A stretch of DNA of 50,312 bases, from NCBI GenBank assembly GCA_937876865.1, contig CALEFF010000005.1:1-50312 (forward strand). The letters are read 5' to 3'. Origin of the DNA: an uncultured Bacteroidales bacterium. Lineage in GTDB: Bacteria; Bacteroidota; Bacteroidia; Bacteroidales; P3. The first letter of the stretch is position 1. Each line of letters starts with the position of its first letter. The notes below the pieces were generated by a model. It did not search any database. It saw nothing but the letters and a program-made list of their open reading frames with translations, and had not been told where the DNA came from. Position numbers and translations under genes: made by a program. Positions 16,079 through 24,952 of this stretch are shown here, one piece after another.

Positions 16079-17784
16079 TGAAAAAATTAAATCTTGATGA
16101 AATTTTTCGACCAAAGTTCTTTGAGTTGATAAAAACAAGAAACTACTCAAAAGAACTATTTATCAAAGACCTAACAGCAGGTATAATTGTCGGAGTTGTT
16201 GCAATACCCTTAGCAATTGCTTTCGGTATAGCATCGGGAGTAAGTCCTCAACAAGGTCTAATCACAGCAATAATTGCCGGAGTCTTAATATCAATTTTTG
16301 GAGGCTCACATGTGCAAATTGGAGGGCCAACAGGAGCGTTTATTGTCATTATTGCAGGAATTATAGCCGAATATGGTACAAGTGGATTAGCAATTGCAAC
16401 TTGCATAGCTGGCGTTTTGCTAATTTTAATGGGTATATTGAAGTTTGGAGATATAATTAAATTTATGCCATACCCTATTATCGTAGGATTCACCTCGGGT
16501 ATTGCATTAACAATCTTCTCTACACAAATAAAAGACTTCTTTGGATTGGAAATAGCAGGCGAAGTACCAGCAAACTTTATTGAAAAATGGATATGTTATT
16601 TCCAAAACTTCGATTCAATCAATCCAATAGTTACAATAATGGCAATCTTTACTGTTGCAATCTCTTTCCTATGGAGCAAAGTAACGAAAGTAATTCCAGG
16701 TTCTTTGATTGCCATTATAGTATGTACAATAGCAACAATCATTCTTAAAAACTATGGAATCGTTATTCCTACAATAGGAAGTGTTTATCCCGAATTGAGT
16801 GGTGGAGCAGCCCTTCCAAAACCAGAAGTGCCTGCAATCACAATAGAAAGCATAAAAGGACTAATTTCACCAGCCTTTACAATAGCAATACTTTGTGCAA
16901 TTGAGAGTCTTTTATCAGCAATGGTAGCCGATGGTGCAACAGGAAAAAAACACCATTCAAACACTGAGTTGATAGGACAGGGAATTGCAAACTTTGTATC
17001 GCCACTCTTCGGAGGAATTCCTGCAACCGGAGCAATAGCACGTACAATGGCGAATATAAACAACGGAGGTCGCACCCCTATTGCAGGTGTTGTTCACGCA
17101 ATCTTCCTATTATTGATTTACTTATTCTTAATGCCACTTGCAGCAAACATACCTTTTGCATGCCTTGCAGGAATCTTGGTTGTAGTTTCCTATAATATGA
17201 GTGAATGGCGTTCATTTAAAGCAATATTTAAAAACCCTAAGAGTGATGTAGTAGTACTTCTTACAACATTTTTCCTAACAGTTATTTTCGACCTTACAAT
17301 TGCAATAGAAGTAGGCTTACTAATTGCCTTTGTATTATTTATTAAACGAGTAATGGAAACATCTTCTATAAGAGTTATTGAAGATGAACTACAAAGAACA
17401 GAAGACTCAGAAAGCGAAAGCGTATATGAAAAAGTCAATAAACAAGTTCAAATCTACGAAATTGACGGTCCATTCTTCTTTGGCGTTGCAAACAAATTCG
17501 ATGAAGTAGGAACACGTTCTAAAAAGAATAAACCAACAGTTCGTATCATAAGAATGCGTAAAGTACCTTTCATAGATTCAACAGGATTGAAGAACCTTAG
17601 AAGCCTATGCGACAAGAGCAAGAACGAAAAAATACAAATCATACTTTCAGGTGTAACAGATGAGGTTTACAAAGTATTAGACAAGAGTGGATTTGCCGAT
17701 TATCTTGGAAAAGAATATATATTTGACCACATATCAAAAGCACTTGATAAAGCAAACGAACTAACAAACAATAAAACAGAATAA
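16078..17784 (+). CDS. SulP-family inorganic anion transporter with STAS domain
   Basis: This 568-residue inner-membrane protein belongs to the SulP/SLC26 family, which transports sulfate, bicarbonate or related anions, often with Na+ or H+. The entry motif is DLTAGIIVGVVAIPLAIAFG near residues 31-50, followed by about 10-14 membrane helices, including GGSHVQIGGPTGAFIV, the signature substrate-site region. The C-terminal STAS domain (about 455-560) has the typical IIRMRKVPFIDSTGLKNL segment with a possible phosphorylated serine. The substrate cannot be told from sequence. It precedes a metal or cobalamin ABC importer with no gap. Confidence 0.93.
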   Translation: MKKLNLDEIFRPKFFELIKTRNYSKELFIKDLTAGIIVGVVAIPLAIAFGIASGVSPQQGLITAIIAGVLISIFGGSHVQIGGPTGAFIVIIAGIIAEYGTSGLAIATCIAGVLLILMGILKFGDIIKFMPYPIIVGFTSGIALTIFSTQIKDFFGLEIAGEVPANFIEKWICYFQNFDSINPIVTIMAIFTVAISFLWSKVTKVIPGSLIAIIVCTIATIILKNYGIVIPTIGSVYPELSGGAALPKPEVPAITIESIKGLISPAFTIAILCAIESLLSAMVADGATGKKHHSNTELIGQGIANFVSPLFGGIPATGAIARTMANINNGGRTPIAGVVHAIFLLLIYLFLMPLAANIPFACLAGILVVVSYNMSEWRSFKAIFKNPKSDVVVLLTTFFLTVIFDLTIAIEVGLLIAFVLFIKRVMETSSIRVIEDELQRTEDSESESVYEKVNKQVQIYEIDGPFFFGVANKFDEVGTRSKKNKPTVRIIRMRKVPFIDSTGLKNLRSLCDKSKNEKIQIILSGVTDEVYKVLDKSGFADYLGKEYIFDHISKALDKANELTNNKTE

Positions 17785-18807
17785 GTGAAATCAAAAAAGA
17801 ACACACTTACACTTATACTTCTTTCACTTCTATGCCTTATTTTAATATTTCTTAGTTGCATAGTAGGAAGTGGGAGTATAAGTGTAGGTGATTCTTTAAA
17901 AGTTCTTCTCTCCCCTATTATTTCCTCAAACCTCGAAGAAATAAATCCCGGAGTTAGTTACATTATTTTCAACATAAGAATACCACGAACACTCTTTGCT
18001 GCCCTTGCAGGTGCAGGACTTTCACTTTGTGGCTTAGCTTTTCAATCTATTTTTCGCAATCCACTTTCCGATCCCTACATTCTTGGAGTTTCCTCCGGAG
18101 CATCGCTTGGAGCAACCCTTGCAATAGTACTTGGATTAGAGGGTTTCATTCTTGGAATAAGTGGAATGAGTTTTCTATTTGCCTTTCTAAGCGTAATCAT
18201 CATAATAAAAATAGCCTCATACGGCAATCGCATACACACAACAACCCTTTTACTTGCAGGAATCTCAATAAACTTTCTTGCCTCAGCCTTTATCTCACTT
18301 TTAATGATACTAAACCAAGAACAAATTGAGAAAATAGTCTTTTGGACAATGGGGTCGCTTTCAAATATAGACTACAACTCACTAATAGGCGTAAGCATTG
18401 CAGTTGCAATCGGCATAATATGTATAACCTATCACGCAAGAGATTTAAATGCCTTGCTAATAGACACACAAACAGCCAAAACACTTGGAGTAAACGTTGA
18501 GAGAACAAAAAGAATCATTCTTTTAATCTGCACACTAATGGTTTCACTCATTGTAAGCGAAAGCGGAGTAATAGGATTCATAGGATTAGTTGTGCCACAT
18601 ATAGTACGCTTAATAATAGGCTCAGACAACAGAAAACTAATTCCTTTTTCCATATTAGGAGGAATGATATTTATGCTTTCTTCCGACCTACTCTCTCGCA
18701 CACTTATGCCACCGAGCGAAATACCCGTTGGAAGCATAACAGCTTTGATAGGTTCACCATTTTTTATCTACCTATTGTTTAACGCAAAAAAACGTTTAAA
18801 TCAATGA
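17785..18807 (+). CDS. FecCD-family ABC transporter permease (iron-siderophore, heme or cobalamin type)
   Basis: This 340-residue permease with about ten membrane helices belongs to the type II importer family (FecC/FecD, BtuC, HmuU). Family features include FNIRIPRTLFAALAGAGLSLCG, FRNPLSDPYILGVSSGASLGA, and the ATPase-coupling region GVIGFIGLVVPHIVRLIIG. The start is GTG immediately after the stop of the SulP gene, with no gap. The ATPase gene follows with a 4-base overlap. No periplasmic binding-protein or TonB-receptor gene is nearby, so the substrate is uncertain. The binding protein must be encoded elsewhere. Confidence 0.93.
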   Translation: MKSKKNTLTLILLSLLCLILIFLSCIVGSGSISVGDSLKVLLSPIISSNLEEINPGVSYIIFNIRIPRTLFAALAGAGLSLCGLAFQSIFRNPLSDPYILGVSSGASLGATLAIVLGLEGFILGISGMSFLFAFLSVIIIIKIASYGNRIHTTTLLLAGISINFLASAFISLLMILNQEQIEKIVFWTMGSLSNIDYNSLIGVSIAVAIGIICITYHARDLNALLIDTQTAKTLGVNVERTKRIILLICTLMVSLIVSESGVIGFIGLVVPHIVRLIIGSDNRKLIPFSILGGMIFMLSSDLLSRTLMPPSEIPVGSITALIGSPFFIYLLFNAKKRLNQ

Positions 18808-19556
18808 TAGAAGTAAAAAATCTAACCTACACAATAGGAGAAAAACAAATCCTAAAAGACATAAGCTTTCAAATAGAAAAAGGAAAGATTTATGGAATAC
18901 TTGGCAATAATGGTTCAGGAAAAAGTACCTTATTAAAAGCCCTTTCAAGAATCAATCCCGTAAAAAACGGAAAAGTATTCATAAATCAAAAAGACATAAA
19001 CCTCTACTCTTCAAAACTCTTAGCACAAACCATAGCCTTAGTGCCACAACAAACCAATTTAATGTTTGACTTTTCTGCCCTACAAATAGCCCTTATGGGA
19101 AGAATCCCCTATCAAAAACCACTATATGCCGATAGTCAAGAAGACCTTGAAATAGTAAAACAATCAATGCTAAGAACAAACACTTGGCATCTAAGAGATA
19201 TGAATGCAAAAAACCTAAGCGGAGGAGAATTTCAACGTTTAATTATTGCAAGAGCCCTATCGCAACAAACACCTATTCTAATGCTTGACGAACCTATTTC
19301 ATCTCTTGACATACGTCATCAATTCGACATAATGAACCTACTAAAACAAATCAACAAAGAAACAAACACTACAATACTAATCATAATCCACGACCTAAAC
19401 CTTGCAATGCGATATTGCGATGAAGTAATTCTTCTCAACCAAGGAGAATTAGTAGCCAAAGGAGAAAGTAAACAAGTCCTTACACAAGAAAATATCTCAA
19501 AACACTTTGGCATAAAAGTAGATATTGTTGATAATTGGATAAAGATTATACAATAA
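18804..19556 (+). CDS. FecE/BtuD-type ABC transporter ATP-binding protein
   Basis: This 250-residue ATPase powers the adjacent FecCD-type permease. It has Walker A GNNGSGKST (about 35-43), the Q-loop region VPQQTN, the signature LSGGEFQRLIIARAL, Walker B ILMLDEPISSLD and the H-loop histidine in IIHDLNLAMRYC. The start ATG overlaps the permease stop (ATGA), so they are translationally coupled. Substrate class follows the permease: iron complex, heme or cobalamin. Confidence 0.94.
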   Translation: MIEVKNLTYTIGEKQILKDISFQIEKGKIYGILGNNGSGKSTLLKALSRINPVKNGKVFINQKDINLYSSKLLAQTIALVPQQTNLMFDFSALQIALMGRIPYQKPLYADSQEDLEIVKQSMLRTNTWHLRDMNAKNLSGGEFQRLIIARALSQQTPILMLDEPISSLDIRHQFDIMNLLKQINKETNTTILIIIHDLNLAMRYCDEVILLNQGELVAKGESKQVLTQENISKHFGIKVDIVDNWIKIIQ

Positions 19557-19570
19557 CACTTATATAAATT

Positions 19571-20188
19571 ATGAAAACACAAATCAATCCACAAGACACC
19601 TCTCGTGCAGAAGCCTTTAATCTATGGCTTTCTTCACCAATGCCAATGGTTACCTTAACAAAAACATTCAACGTTAGCAATCTTCTAAAACAAAGCAAAA
19701 AATTAAACATTAGTTTCAACGCCTTATTATGTTGGTGTATAGGAAAAGCGGCAAGTCAAATTGAAGAATTTTATCTACTTATAGAAAAAGACAAACTATA
19801 TAAATATGACAAAATTGCAATAAACGTAATTGTAAACAATAAAAAAGGAGGAATTAACTCTTGCGACATTGCATTCAACGAAGACTTAACACAATTTGTC
19901 AAAAACTACACACAATTAACTCAACGCACCTCACAAGAAAACAAAAGTAATTTCTTAGAAGATTATATGATAATAGGAACTTCGGCAATGATTGAAACAA
20001 AGCTTGATAGCATAGTAAATCAATACACAGATAAATTCACAAATCCAATGCTTATGTGGGGAAAATATCGCAAACATCTTTTTAAAACCCTACTACCAAT
20101 ATCTTTTCAATTTCATCACTCACAAATGGATGGTGGACACGGAGCAAAATTCCTTGAACTCCTACAAAAAGAAATAAAAAAGGCGTAA
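19571..20188 (+). CDS. Chloramphenicol acetyltransferase-like acyltransferase
   Basis: This 205-residue protein has the class A CAT fold signature: HHSQMDGG near residue 181, where the second histidine and the aspartate are the catalytic and structural residues of the HHxxxDG motif. The early segment FNVSNLLKQSKKLNISFNALLCWCIGKAA matches the CAT N-terminal helix region. Many Bacteroidota genomes carry such CAT-like genes with no shown resistance role, so I treat it as an acyl-CoA-dependent O-acyltransferase of unknown substrate. It follows the ABC importer by 14 bases and ends in a terminator hairpin, so it may share that transcript. Confidence 0.75.
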   Translation: MKTQINPQDTSRAEAFNLWLSSPMPMVTLTKTFNVSNLLKQSKKLNISFNALLCWCIGKAASQIEEFYLLIEKDKLYKYDKIAINVIVNNKKGGINSCDIAFNEDLTQFVKNYTQLTQRTSQENKSNFLEDYMIIGTSAMIETKLDSIVNQYTDKFTNPMLMWGKYRKHLFKTLLPISFQFHHSQMDGGHGAKFLELLQKEIKKA

Positions 20189-20209
20189 GTCATAAACAAA
20201 CGCCTTTTT
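20177..20209. terminator. Bidirectional terminator between convergent genes
   Basis: AAAAAGGCG (20177-20185) pairs with CGCCTTTTT (20201-20209). The stem overlaps the stop codon of the acyltransferase gene and faces the end of the type IX cargo gene (20229). A- and T-runs on both sides let it work in both directions. Confidence 0.75.
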
Positions 20210-20228
20210 ATCTAATGTAAAGAATAAA

Positions 20229-21017
20229 TTATTTTACGATAAATTTAGAAATCGATTTTTCATTTCCATTAAAAGAAACCACAAAATAAACTCCACTTTT
20301 ATAATCTTTTACACTTATAGTTTCATTTAATGAAGAAGGAACAAAACTTTCTATTTCTTTGCCATCAACAGAATAAATCTTAACTACTTCCACCTTTTCA
20401 TTAAAGTTTAGAGTTAAGTTATCCATTGCAGGATTTGGATAAAGAGAAATATTGTTTGAAACAACAGCAGATTCAATTCCTACACTACCTTTATCTCCTG
20501 CTGCAATAGGAGTATTTGCAGAAGTTTGATAAGCATATTCAAACACAGTAAATGTATTGTTGCTATTCACACTCATTTTTATCCAACCATAATGAATAGC
20601 ACCTGCATTCTTTACTTGAAAACCTACATAAGAGGTTCGTCCCATCCAATTTGTGAATACTTCTGCATCATAAATTGCAGGAAAGACAGGAGCACCATCA
20701 CTTATTGCAAAAGTAGAAGCGCTTCCAATCATTTCCCCTTCTTGTAATGGCTTAATTGTTTGCATTCCATTTATATCTCCCGAATTTACAACCACGCCAG
20801 CACCCTCAACAAAACAAGCAATATAAGAAGAATAAGGAATATAATTTTGAATATAAAATTCTGCATTCCATTCCCCTACTCCATAAACATAAATTGGGTA
20901 TCCCATTTCGTTTTCAGTTGTTACATTTGCATCAGGATTGATGTCATTAAAGTTAATTTGAGCCAAAGCCACATTTGCCAAAAATAAGGCAACTAATGAT
21001 AATGCTAATTTTTTCAT
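20229..21017 (-). CDS. Secreted protein with type IX secretion (type A) C-terminal sorting domain
   Basis: This 262-residue protein has a clear signal peptide (residues 1-19, LFLANVALA then Q). The central part (about 20-170) has phrases such as YGWIKMSVNSNNTFTVFEYAY and TSYVGFQVK, seen in Bacteroidota extracellular beta-sandwich proteins of unknown role. The last 80 residues (SLYPNPAMDNLTLNF, VKIYSVDGKEI, GVYFVVSFNGNEKSISKFIVK in part) are a standard Por-type sorting domain, which sends the protein through the type IX system to the surface. The function of the passenger is unknown. A weak promoter element (TATTTTTG at 21145-21138, minus strand) lies about 120 bases upstream. Confidence 0.85.
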   Translation of the reverse strand: MKKLALSLVALFLANVALAQINFNDINPDANVTTENEMGYPIYVYGVGEWNAEFYIQNYIPYSSYIACFVEGAGVVVNSGDINGMQTIKPLQEGEMIGSASTFAISDGAPVFPAIYDAEVFTNWMGRTSYVGFQVKNAGAIHYGWIKMSVNSNNTFTVFEYAYQTSANTPIAAGDKGSVGIESAVVSNNISLYPNPAMDNLTLNFNEKVEVVKIYSVDGKEIESFVPSSLNETISVKDYKSGVYFVVSFNGNEKSISKFIVK

Positions 21018-21198
21018 CTTTCTTAATTTTTTAAAATTTTATTACTTACCTATATTGACACTAATTTCCTGCTTTATGTTTTATTTCTAAAAAAAAACAC
21101 TAAATAAACTCTTAATTTCATAACTCAAATTCATAGACAAAAATATTTATTTTGCAGAAAATTCATTTTGGGATTTTTGTGAAATTTTTTGCGAAAAA

Positions 21199-21331
21199 TT
21201 GACGAAAATTAGGACTATTTTAAGGTAAATTATGACTTTGGAGAGAGAAGTCTTTGAAAAAATAAAATAAAATCAAGAAATAATTTTCTGAAATTAAGAA
21301 ATAATTCAACTAAAACAAAGAATTTTGCGTT
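21199..21331 (+). repeat. Dispersed intergenic repeat, partial copy upstream of mutL operon
   Basis: This stretch resembles 45015-45195 in order and orientation. Shared phrases are TTGACGAAAATT (21199 / 45015), TAAATTATGACTTT, TCTTTGAAAAAAT, AATCAAGAAATAATTT-like blocks, then ACTAAAACAAAGAA and GCGTTTT. The 114-base block found at 617 and 45196 is absent here. The repeat ends where the mutL promoter begins (TTTG at 21324), so the element may have supplied part of that promoter. Confidence 0.65.
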
Positions 21332-21354
21332 TTGAATAAGATTGTATATTTTTG
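21324..21354 (+). promoter_or_regulatory. Consensus promoter of the mutL operon
   Basis: TTTG (21324-21327), 19 bases and TATTTTTG (21347-21354) match the Bacteroidota promoter pattern exactly. The predicted start is near 21361, leaving a leader of about 17 bases before the ATG at 21378. Confidence 0.75.
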
Positions 21355-21377
21355 CAGTTTGATTTAAAGAAAATAAA

Positions 21378-21650
21378 ATGGGATTATTTGAAACAAGAAA
21401 GCCGAGAAGGTTTGAATATAAGCCAAGATTTTACGATCCTAACAAGGAACAATTAGAACAATTAAAGGCTAAGTATGGCGAAATTGAGGGAGAGTCATAT
21501 AAACGTAGAATAGATTTTAGAAGTGCTATGAAAGAAAAAAAGGAGGATAAGATAGGAAAACCTGCTTCTCTTTTTAGAGTGTTTTTAATAGCTACTATAA
21601 TTACGGGGTTATTATATTTCTTGCTCAATTACGTTGAAAAATGGCAATAG
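21378..21650 (+). CDS. Small conserved-looking membrane protein upstream of mutL
   Basis: This 90-residue protein has a very basic N-terminal half (GLFETRKPRRFEYKPRFYDP, KYGEIEGESYKRRIDFR) and one C-terminal membrane helix (about 67-84, FRVFLIATIITGLLYFLLNYV). A similar small RKPRxFxY protein is common next to mutL in Bacteroidales, by my recollection. It has a good promoter and a start 24 bases after the -7 element. Its last 10 bases overlap the mutL start, so translation is coupled. Its function is unknown; the tail-anchored layout suggests a cytoplasmic face on the inner membrane. Confidence 0.75.
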   Translation: MGLFETRKPRRFEYKPRFYDPNKEQLEQLKAKYGEIEGESYKRRIDFRSAMKEKKEDKIGKPASLFRVFLIATIITGLLYFLLNYVEKWQ

Positions 21651-23374
21651 AGGTACTTAGTGAAATTGTTGCTAATCAGATTGCTGCGGGAGAGGTTGTA
21701 AATCGTCCTTCTTCTGTTGTCAAAGAATTATTAGAAAACTCTATTGACTCTGGGGCTAATGAGATTCTTTTGATTGTTAAAGATGCTGGCAGAACGCTTA
21801 TTCAAGTTAAGGATAATGGTTGTGGAATGTCGAGAGAAGATGCAAAGAAATGTTTTCTTCCCCACGCAACAAGCAAAATTAAATCAAGCGAAGATCTTTT
21901 GAATCTAACTACAATGGGTTTTAGAGGTGAGGCTTTATCTTCCATTGCCTCTATTTCACAAATTGAATTGCAAACAAGACGAGAGGAAGATGAATTAGGA
22001 ACAAAAGTAATTATTGAGGGAGGAATTGTAAAGGAGGTTTGTGATGTTTCTTGTCCTAAGGGAACAAATATTTTCGTAAAAAACATATTTTTTAATACCC
22101 CCGCAAGAAGAAATTTCTTGAAAAGCGATAGCGTAGAGTTTTCTCACATAAACGAAGAGTTTATAAGAGTAGCCTTAGTTAATACGGAGGTTAGTTTTAT
22201 CTTGTATCATAACGAACAAATGCAATATCGCTTGGAACAAGGCAATCAAAAACGCAGAATAATAGATATTTTTGGTTCTAATCTTAAAGAAAAACTTTTA
22301 CCGATTGAGGAGAATATTGAGGTTGTTAAGGTAAAAGGATTTGTATGTAAGGCGGAGTTATGTAAAAAGACTAAAAACCAACAATATTTCTTTGTTAATG
22401 GAAGGTTTATGCGAAATAATTATTTTGCAAACGCAATAGAAAGGGCTTATTCTAATTTGATTGCAGAGAAGACTTACCCAATATTTTTTATAGAATTGGA
22501 GGTTAATCCAAGAAATATTGATGTTAATATTCACCCTACAAAAACGGAAATAAGGTTTCTTGATGATAAACTAATATATGCAATTCTTCATGCGGCAACT
22601 AAAAAAAGTATTGGACAATTCTCTCTTGCTAATGAATTAGATTTTACAACTAAACCAATAGATATTCCACCTATAAGTGTGAGTCCTTCAATTCCAAAAG
22701 CACCAATTGTTAATTTTAATTCGAGTTTTAATCCCTTTGAATCAACCCCACAAATAAAATCATATAAAGAGGTAGAACAAATAGTGCTTCCTTTGAATCT
22801 AACGGAAACTCAAACTCCTAATAAAACACTTGTTTTTCAACTTGCAAACAAATATATAGTTAGTCAATCAAAAGATAGTTTTACTTTCGTTGATCAAAGT
22901 CGTGCTTCGGAAAAAATAATCTATGAAAAATTACTTCAAAACGATGACACAGCAATTGAATCGCAACGTTTGCTAACTCCATATCCTCATAATTTTTCAC
23001 CACAAGTTAATTGTCAAATTCCCGACTTTACCCCTATTTTACGTCAATATGGAATTGAAATAGAGTATGATGAGAAAGAAAAGCAATTTCTTATTCTTTC
23101 AAAACCACTTTCACAAAACATAGATGAATGTATTGATTTTATAGAGGAAATAATTTCCTCTCCTTATCAAGAAGAATATGCAGAGGAAAAACAAGAAGCA
23201 AAGGCAATGCGTTTATCTAAGAAATTGAAAATAAAATATGGCGAAAAATTATCGGATTATCAAATGCAAACACTTCTTTCGCAACTTTTTTGTCTTCCAA
23301 ATTGTCAAATAACAGTTGATGGCAAAAAAATAATTCATAAACTCACAATACAAGATATAGAAAATCAGTTTTAG
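21641..23374 (+). CDS. mutL: DNA mismatch repair protein MutL
   Basis: This 577-residue mismatch-repair ATPase couples MutS recognition to strand removal. The GHKL ATPase domain (1 to about 330) is intact: VANQIAAGEVVNRPSSVVKELLENSIDSGA, DNGCGM, GFRGEALSSIASIS and NIDVNIHPTKTEIRF (all in pieces). The N-terminus is a few residues shorter than E. coli MutL. The C-terminal dimer domain starts about 400. Its usual DQHxAxE-type motif reads DQSRASEKIIYE (about 417-428), with serine in place of histidine, and the end (CLPNCQITVDGKKIIHKL) lacks a CPHGRP-type motif. Nick-making activity is therefore doubtful. The gene overlaps the upstream small gene by 10 bases. Confidence 0.95.
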   Translation: MAIEVLSEIVANQIAAGEVVNRPSSVVKELLENSIDSGANEILLIVKDAGRTLIQVKDNGCGMSREDAKKCFLPHATSKIKSSEDLLNLTTMGFRGEALSSIASISQIELQTRREEDELGTKVIIEGGIVKEVCDVSCPKGTNIFVKNIFFNTPARRNFLKSDSVEFSHINEEFIRVALVNTEVSFILYHNEQMQYRLEQGNQKRRIIDIFGSNLKEKLLPIEENIEVVKVKGFVCKAELCKKTKNQQYFFVNGRFMRNNYFANAIERAYSNLIAEKTYPIFFIELEVNPRNIDVNIHPTKTEIRFLDDKLIYAILHAATKKSIGQFSLANELDFTTKPIDIPPISVSPSIPKAPIVNFNSSFNPFESTPQIKSYKEVEQIVLPLNLTETQTPNKTLVFQLANKYIVSQSKDSFTFVDQSRASEKIIYEKLLQNDDTAIESQRLLTPYPHNFSPQVNCQIPDFTPILRQYGIEIEYDEKEKQFLILSKPLSQNIDECIDFIEEIISSPYQEEYAEEKQEAKAMRLSKKLKIKYGEKLSDYQMQTLLSQLFCLPNCQITVDGKKIIHKLTIQDIENQF

Positions 23375-23401
23375 AAAGGTAATAAAGAAAATAATAAAAC
23401 T

Positions 23402-24103
23402 ATGTATCAACAATATTCACCACCGAAATTTAATATTCTTCCACCCGTTTGTAAGAATCTTTTAATAATTAATGTTATTGCTTTCCTTGCAACCTACGTT
23501 TTTAGAATGAGAGGAATTGATTTAAGTGATATTTTTGGCTTGCATTTCTTTGCCTCGGATAATCATTATTTTTGGCAATATATTACATACGCCTTTTTTC
23601 ATGATAATTTCTCACATTTGTTTTTTAATCTCTTTGCGGTGTGGATGTTTGGTTATACATTAGAAAACATTTGGGGACAAAAAAAATTCATTATCTTTTG
23701 TTTAGTTTCTTGTCTTGGTGCGGCTTTGGCTCAACAAATAACTTACTATTTCATGTACTCGGATTTAGTAAATGGAGTTTATAGTGGAGTAAACATAGGT
23801 AATGGCATTACAATTTCAACCTCCGAATTTTTAAATAATCTCAATACAATAGGTGCCTCGGGTGTTGTTTTTGGATTGCTTGCTGCTTTTGGAGCGATGT
23901 TTCCTAATTCAACAATTTATTTATACTTTTTTATACCGTTAAAAACTAAATGGTTTGTAATAGGATACATTGTTTTAGAACTCATTAACGGAATTTCAAC
24001 AACCTCTGATGGCGTTGCACACTTTGCCCACTTAGGAGGAGCGGTTGCAGGTTTGATTTTGCTTTGGTTTTGGAAAAGACAAAGAGACGAATACATGTAT
24101 TAG
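23402..24103 (+). CDS. Rhomboid-family intramembrane serine protease
   Basis: This 233-residue membrane protease has six predicted helices. The catalytic serine lies in TIGASGVVFGLLAAFGA (about residues 148-164) and the histidine in AHFAHLGGAVAGL near the C-terminus. The helix 2 motif HDNFSHLFFNLFAVWMFG, with its histidine and asparagine, is typical of active rhomboids. There is a loop insert of about 30 residues before the serine helix. Substrates are unknown. It follows mutL by 27 bases in the same operon and abuts the next gene. Confidence 0.92.
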   Translation: MYQQYSPPKFNILPPVCKNLLIINVIAFLATYVFRMRGIDLSDIFGLHFFASDNHYFWQYITYAFFHDNFSHLFFNLFAVWMFGYTLENIWGQKKFIIFCLVSCLGAALAQQITYYFMYSDLVNGVYSGVNIGNGITISTSEFLNNLNTIGASGVVFGLLAAFGAMFPNSTIYLYFFIPLKTKWFVIGYIVLELINGISTTSDGVAHFAHLGGAVAGLILLWFWKRQRDEYMY

Positions 24104-24949
24104 ATGAGCGAAAATAAAGAAAAAAAAGATCAATTTGTAATTGCGTATCTAAATAATTTAGATTTTGCTGAAACTTGCATTGAACATTCTGTGCAGATTG
24201 CTAAAATATTGAATAAGGGTTTAATTCTTCTACATATTTATGACCCTTTACTAACAGGAGTAGGTGTAGATGAAGCGGAAAGGAAGCTAAAAGAATTAAA
24301 TTCTCAAATATCTGAAACACAAATGCATTCTTATATTTCCTTAAAAGGTGAAACTAAGGAAGTAATTGGTAAATTAGGACAATTGCTTAATGCGGTTGTG
24401 ATTGTAAGTTCAATTAACACAGAAGAAACCAAGAAAAATAAAGCGGATAATCCTATAACGCTTTTAAAAAATATGGAAACCTCTCGTGTAGCCTATATGA
24501 TTTGCAATCAAAAAAGAAGTATTGTTGATTATAGCAAAGTGCTTTTACCTTTAAACAATGCAAGAGAAAGTAAAGAAAAGACATTGTGGGCTTCTTATTT
24601 TGCAAGATTTTTCCAAAGTGAAATAACGCTATTTTATAGAACATATAAAGATAGCCTATATCAAAAACAACTTAACCTTAATCTTGCTTTTGCAAGAAAA
24701 ATGCTTGGACAATTCAATATTATTCCTTCAAATCACAAGAGTGAAGACAGAAAAAAACTATTGGATTTACAAGCCTTAGATTATGCAGATAAAGAAAACT
24801 ATGGTGTAATTATTTGTCAAACAACAAAGGATAAGAGTTTATTTGATAGGATTAAAGGTTTAGAAGAGGAAAAGGTGCTTAAAAACTTGAAAGATAAGCC
24901 GATATTATTTCTTAATCCAAGAGATGATTTGTTTGTTTTATGTGAATAG
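24104..24949 (+). CDS. Universal stress protein-like protein
   Basis: This 281-residue soluble protein seems to hold two alpha/beta units of the UspA type. Unit one is about 10-140 (FVIAYLNNLDFAETCIEHSVQIAKIL, then GLILLHIYDPL). Unit two is about 155-275 (YSKVLLPLNNARESKEKTLWASYFARFF, then ITLFYRTYKD). The nucleotide-binding glycine motif of classical Usp proteins (G-2x-G-9x-G-S/T) is not clear, so ATP binding is uncertain. It starts directly after the rhomboid stop. The call rests on overall pattern; the role is unknown. Confidence 0.6.
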   Translation: MSENKEKKDQFVIAYLNNLDFAETCIEHSVQIAKILNKGLILLHIYDPLLTGVGVDEAERKLKELNSQISETQMHSYISLKGETKEVIGKLGQLLNAVVIVSSINTEETKKNKADNPITLLKNMETSRVAYMICNQKRSIVDYSKVLLPLNNARESKEKTLWASYFARFFQSEITLFYRTYKDSLYQKQLNLNLAFARKMLGQFNIIPSNHKSEDRKKLLDLQALDYADKENYGVIICQTTKDKSLFDRIKGLEEEKVLKNLKDKPILFLNPRDDLFVLCE

Positions 24950-24952
24950 ATT

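Noticed and set aside
19571..20188. Chloramphenicol resistance gene
   Set aside because: The HHxxxDG motif shows the fold, but no resistance context or close match can be judged by eye, so only an acyltransferase is claimed.
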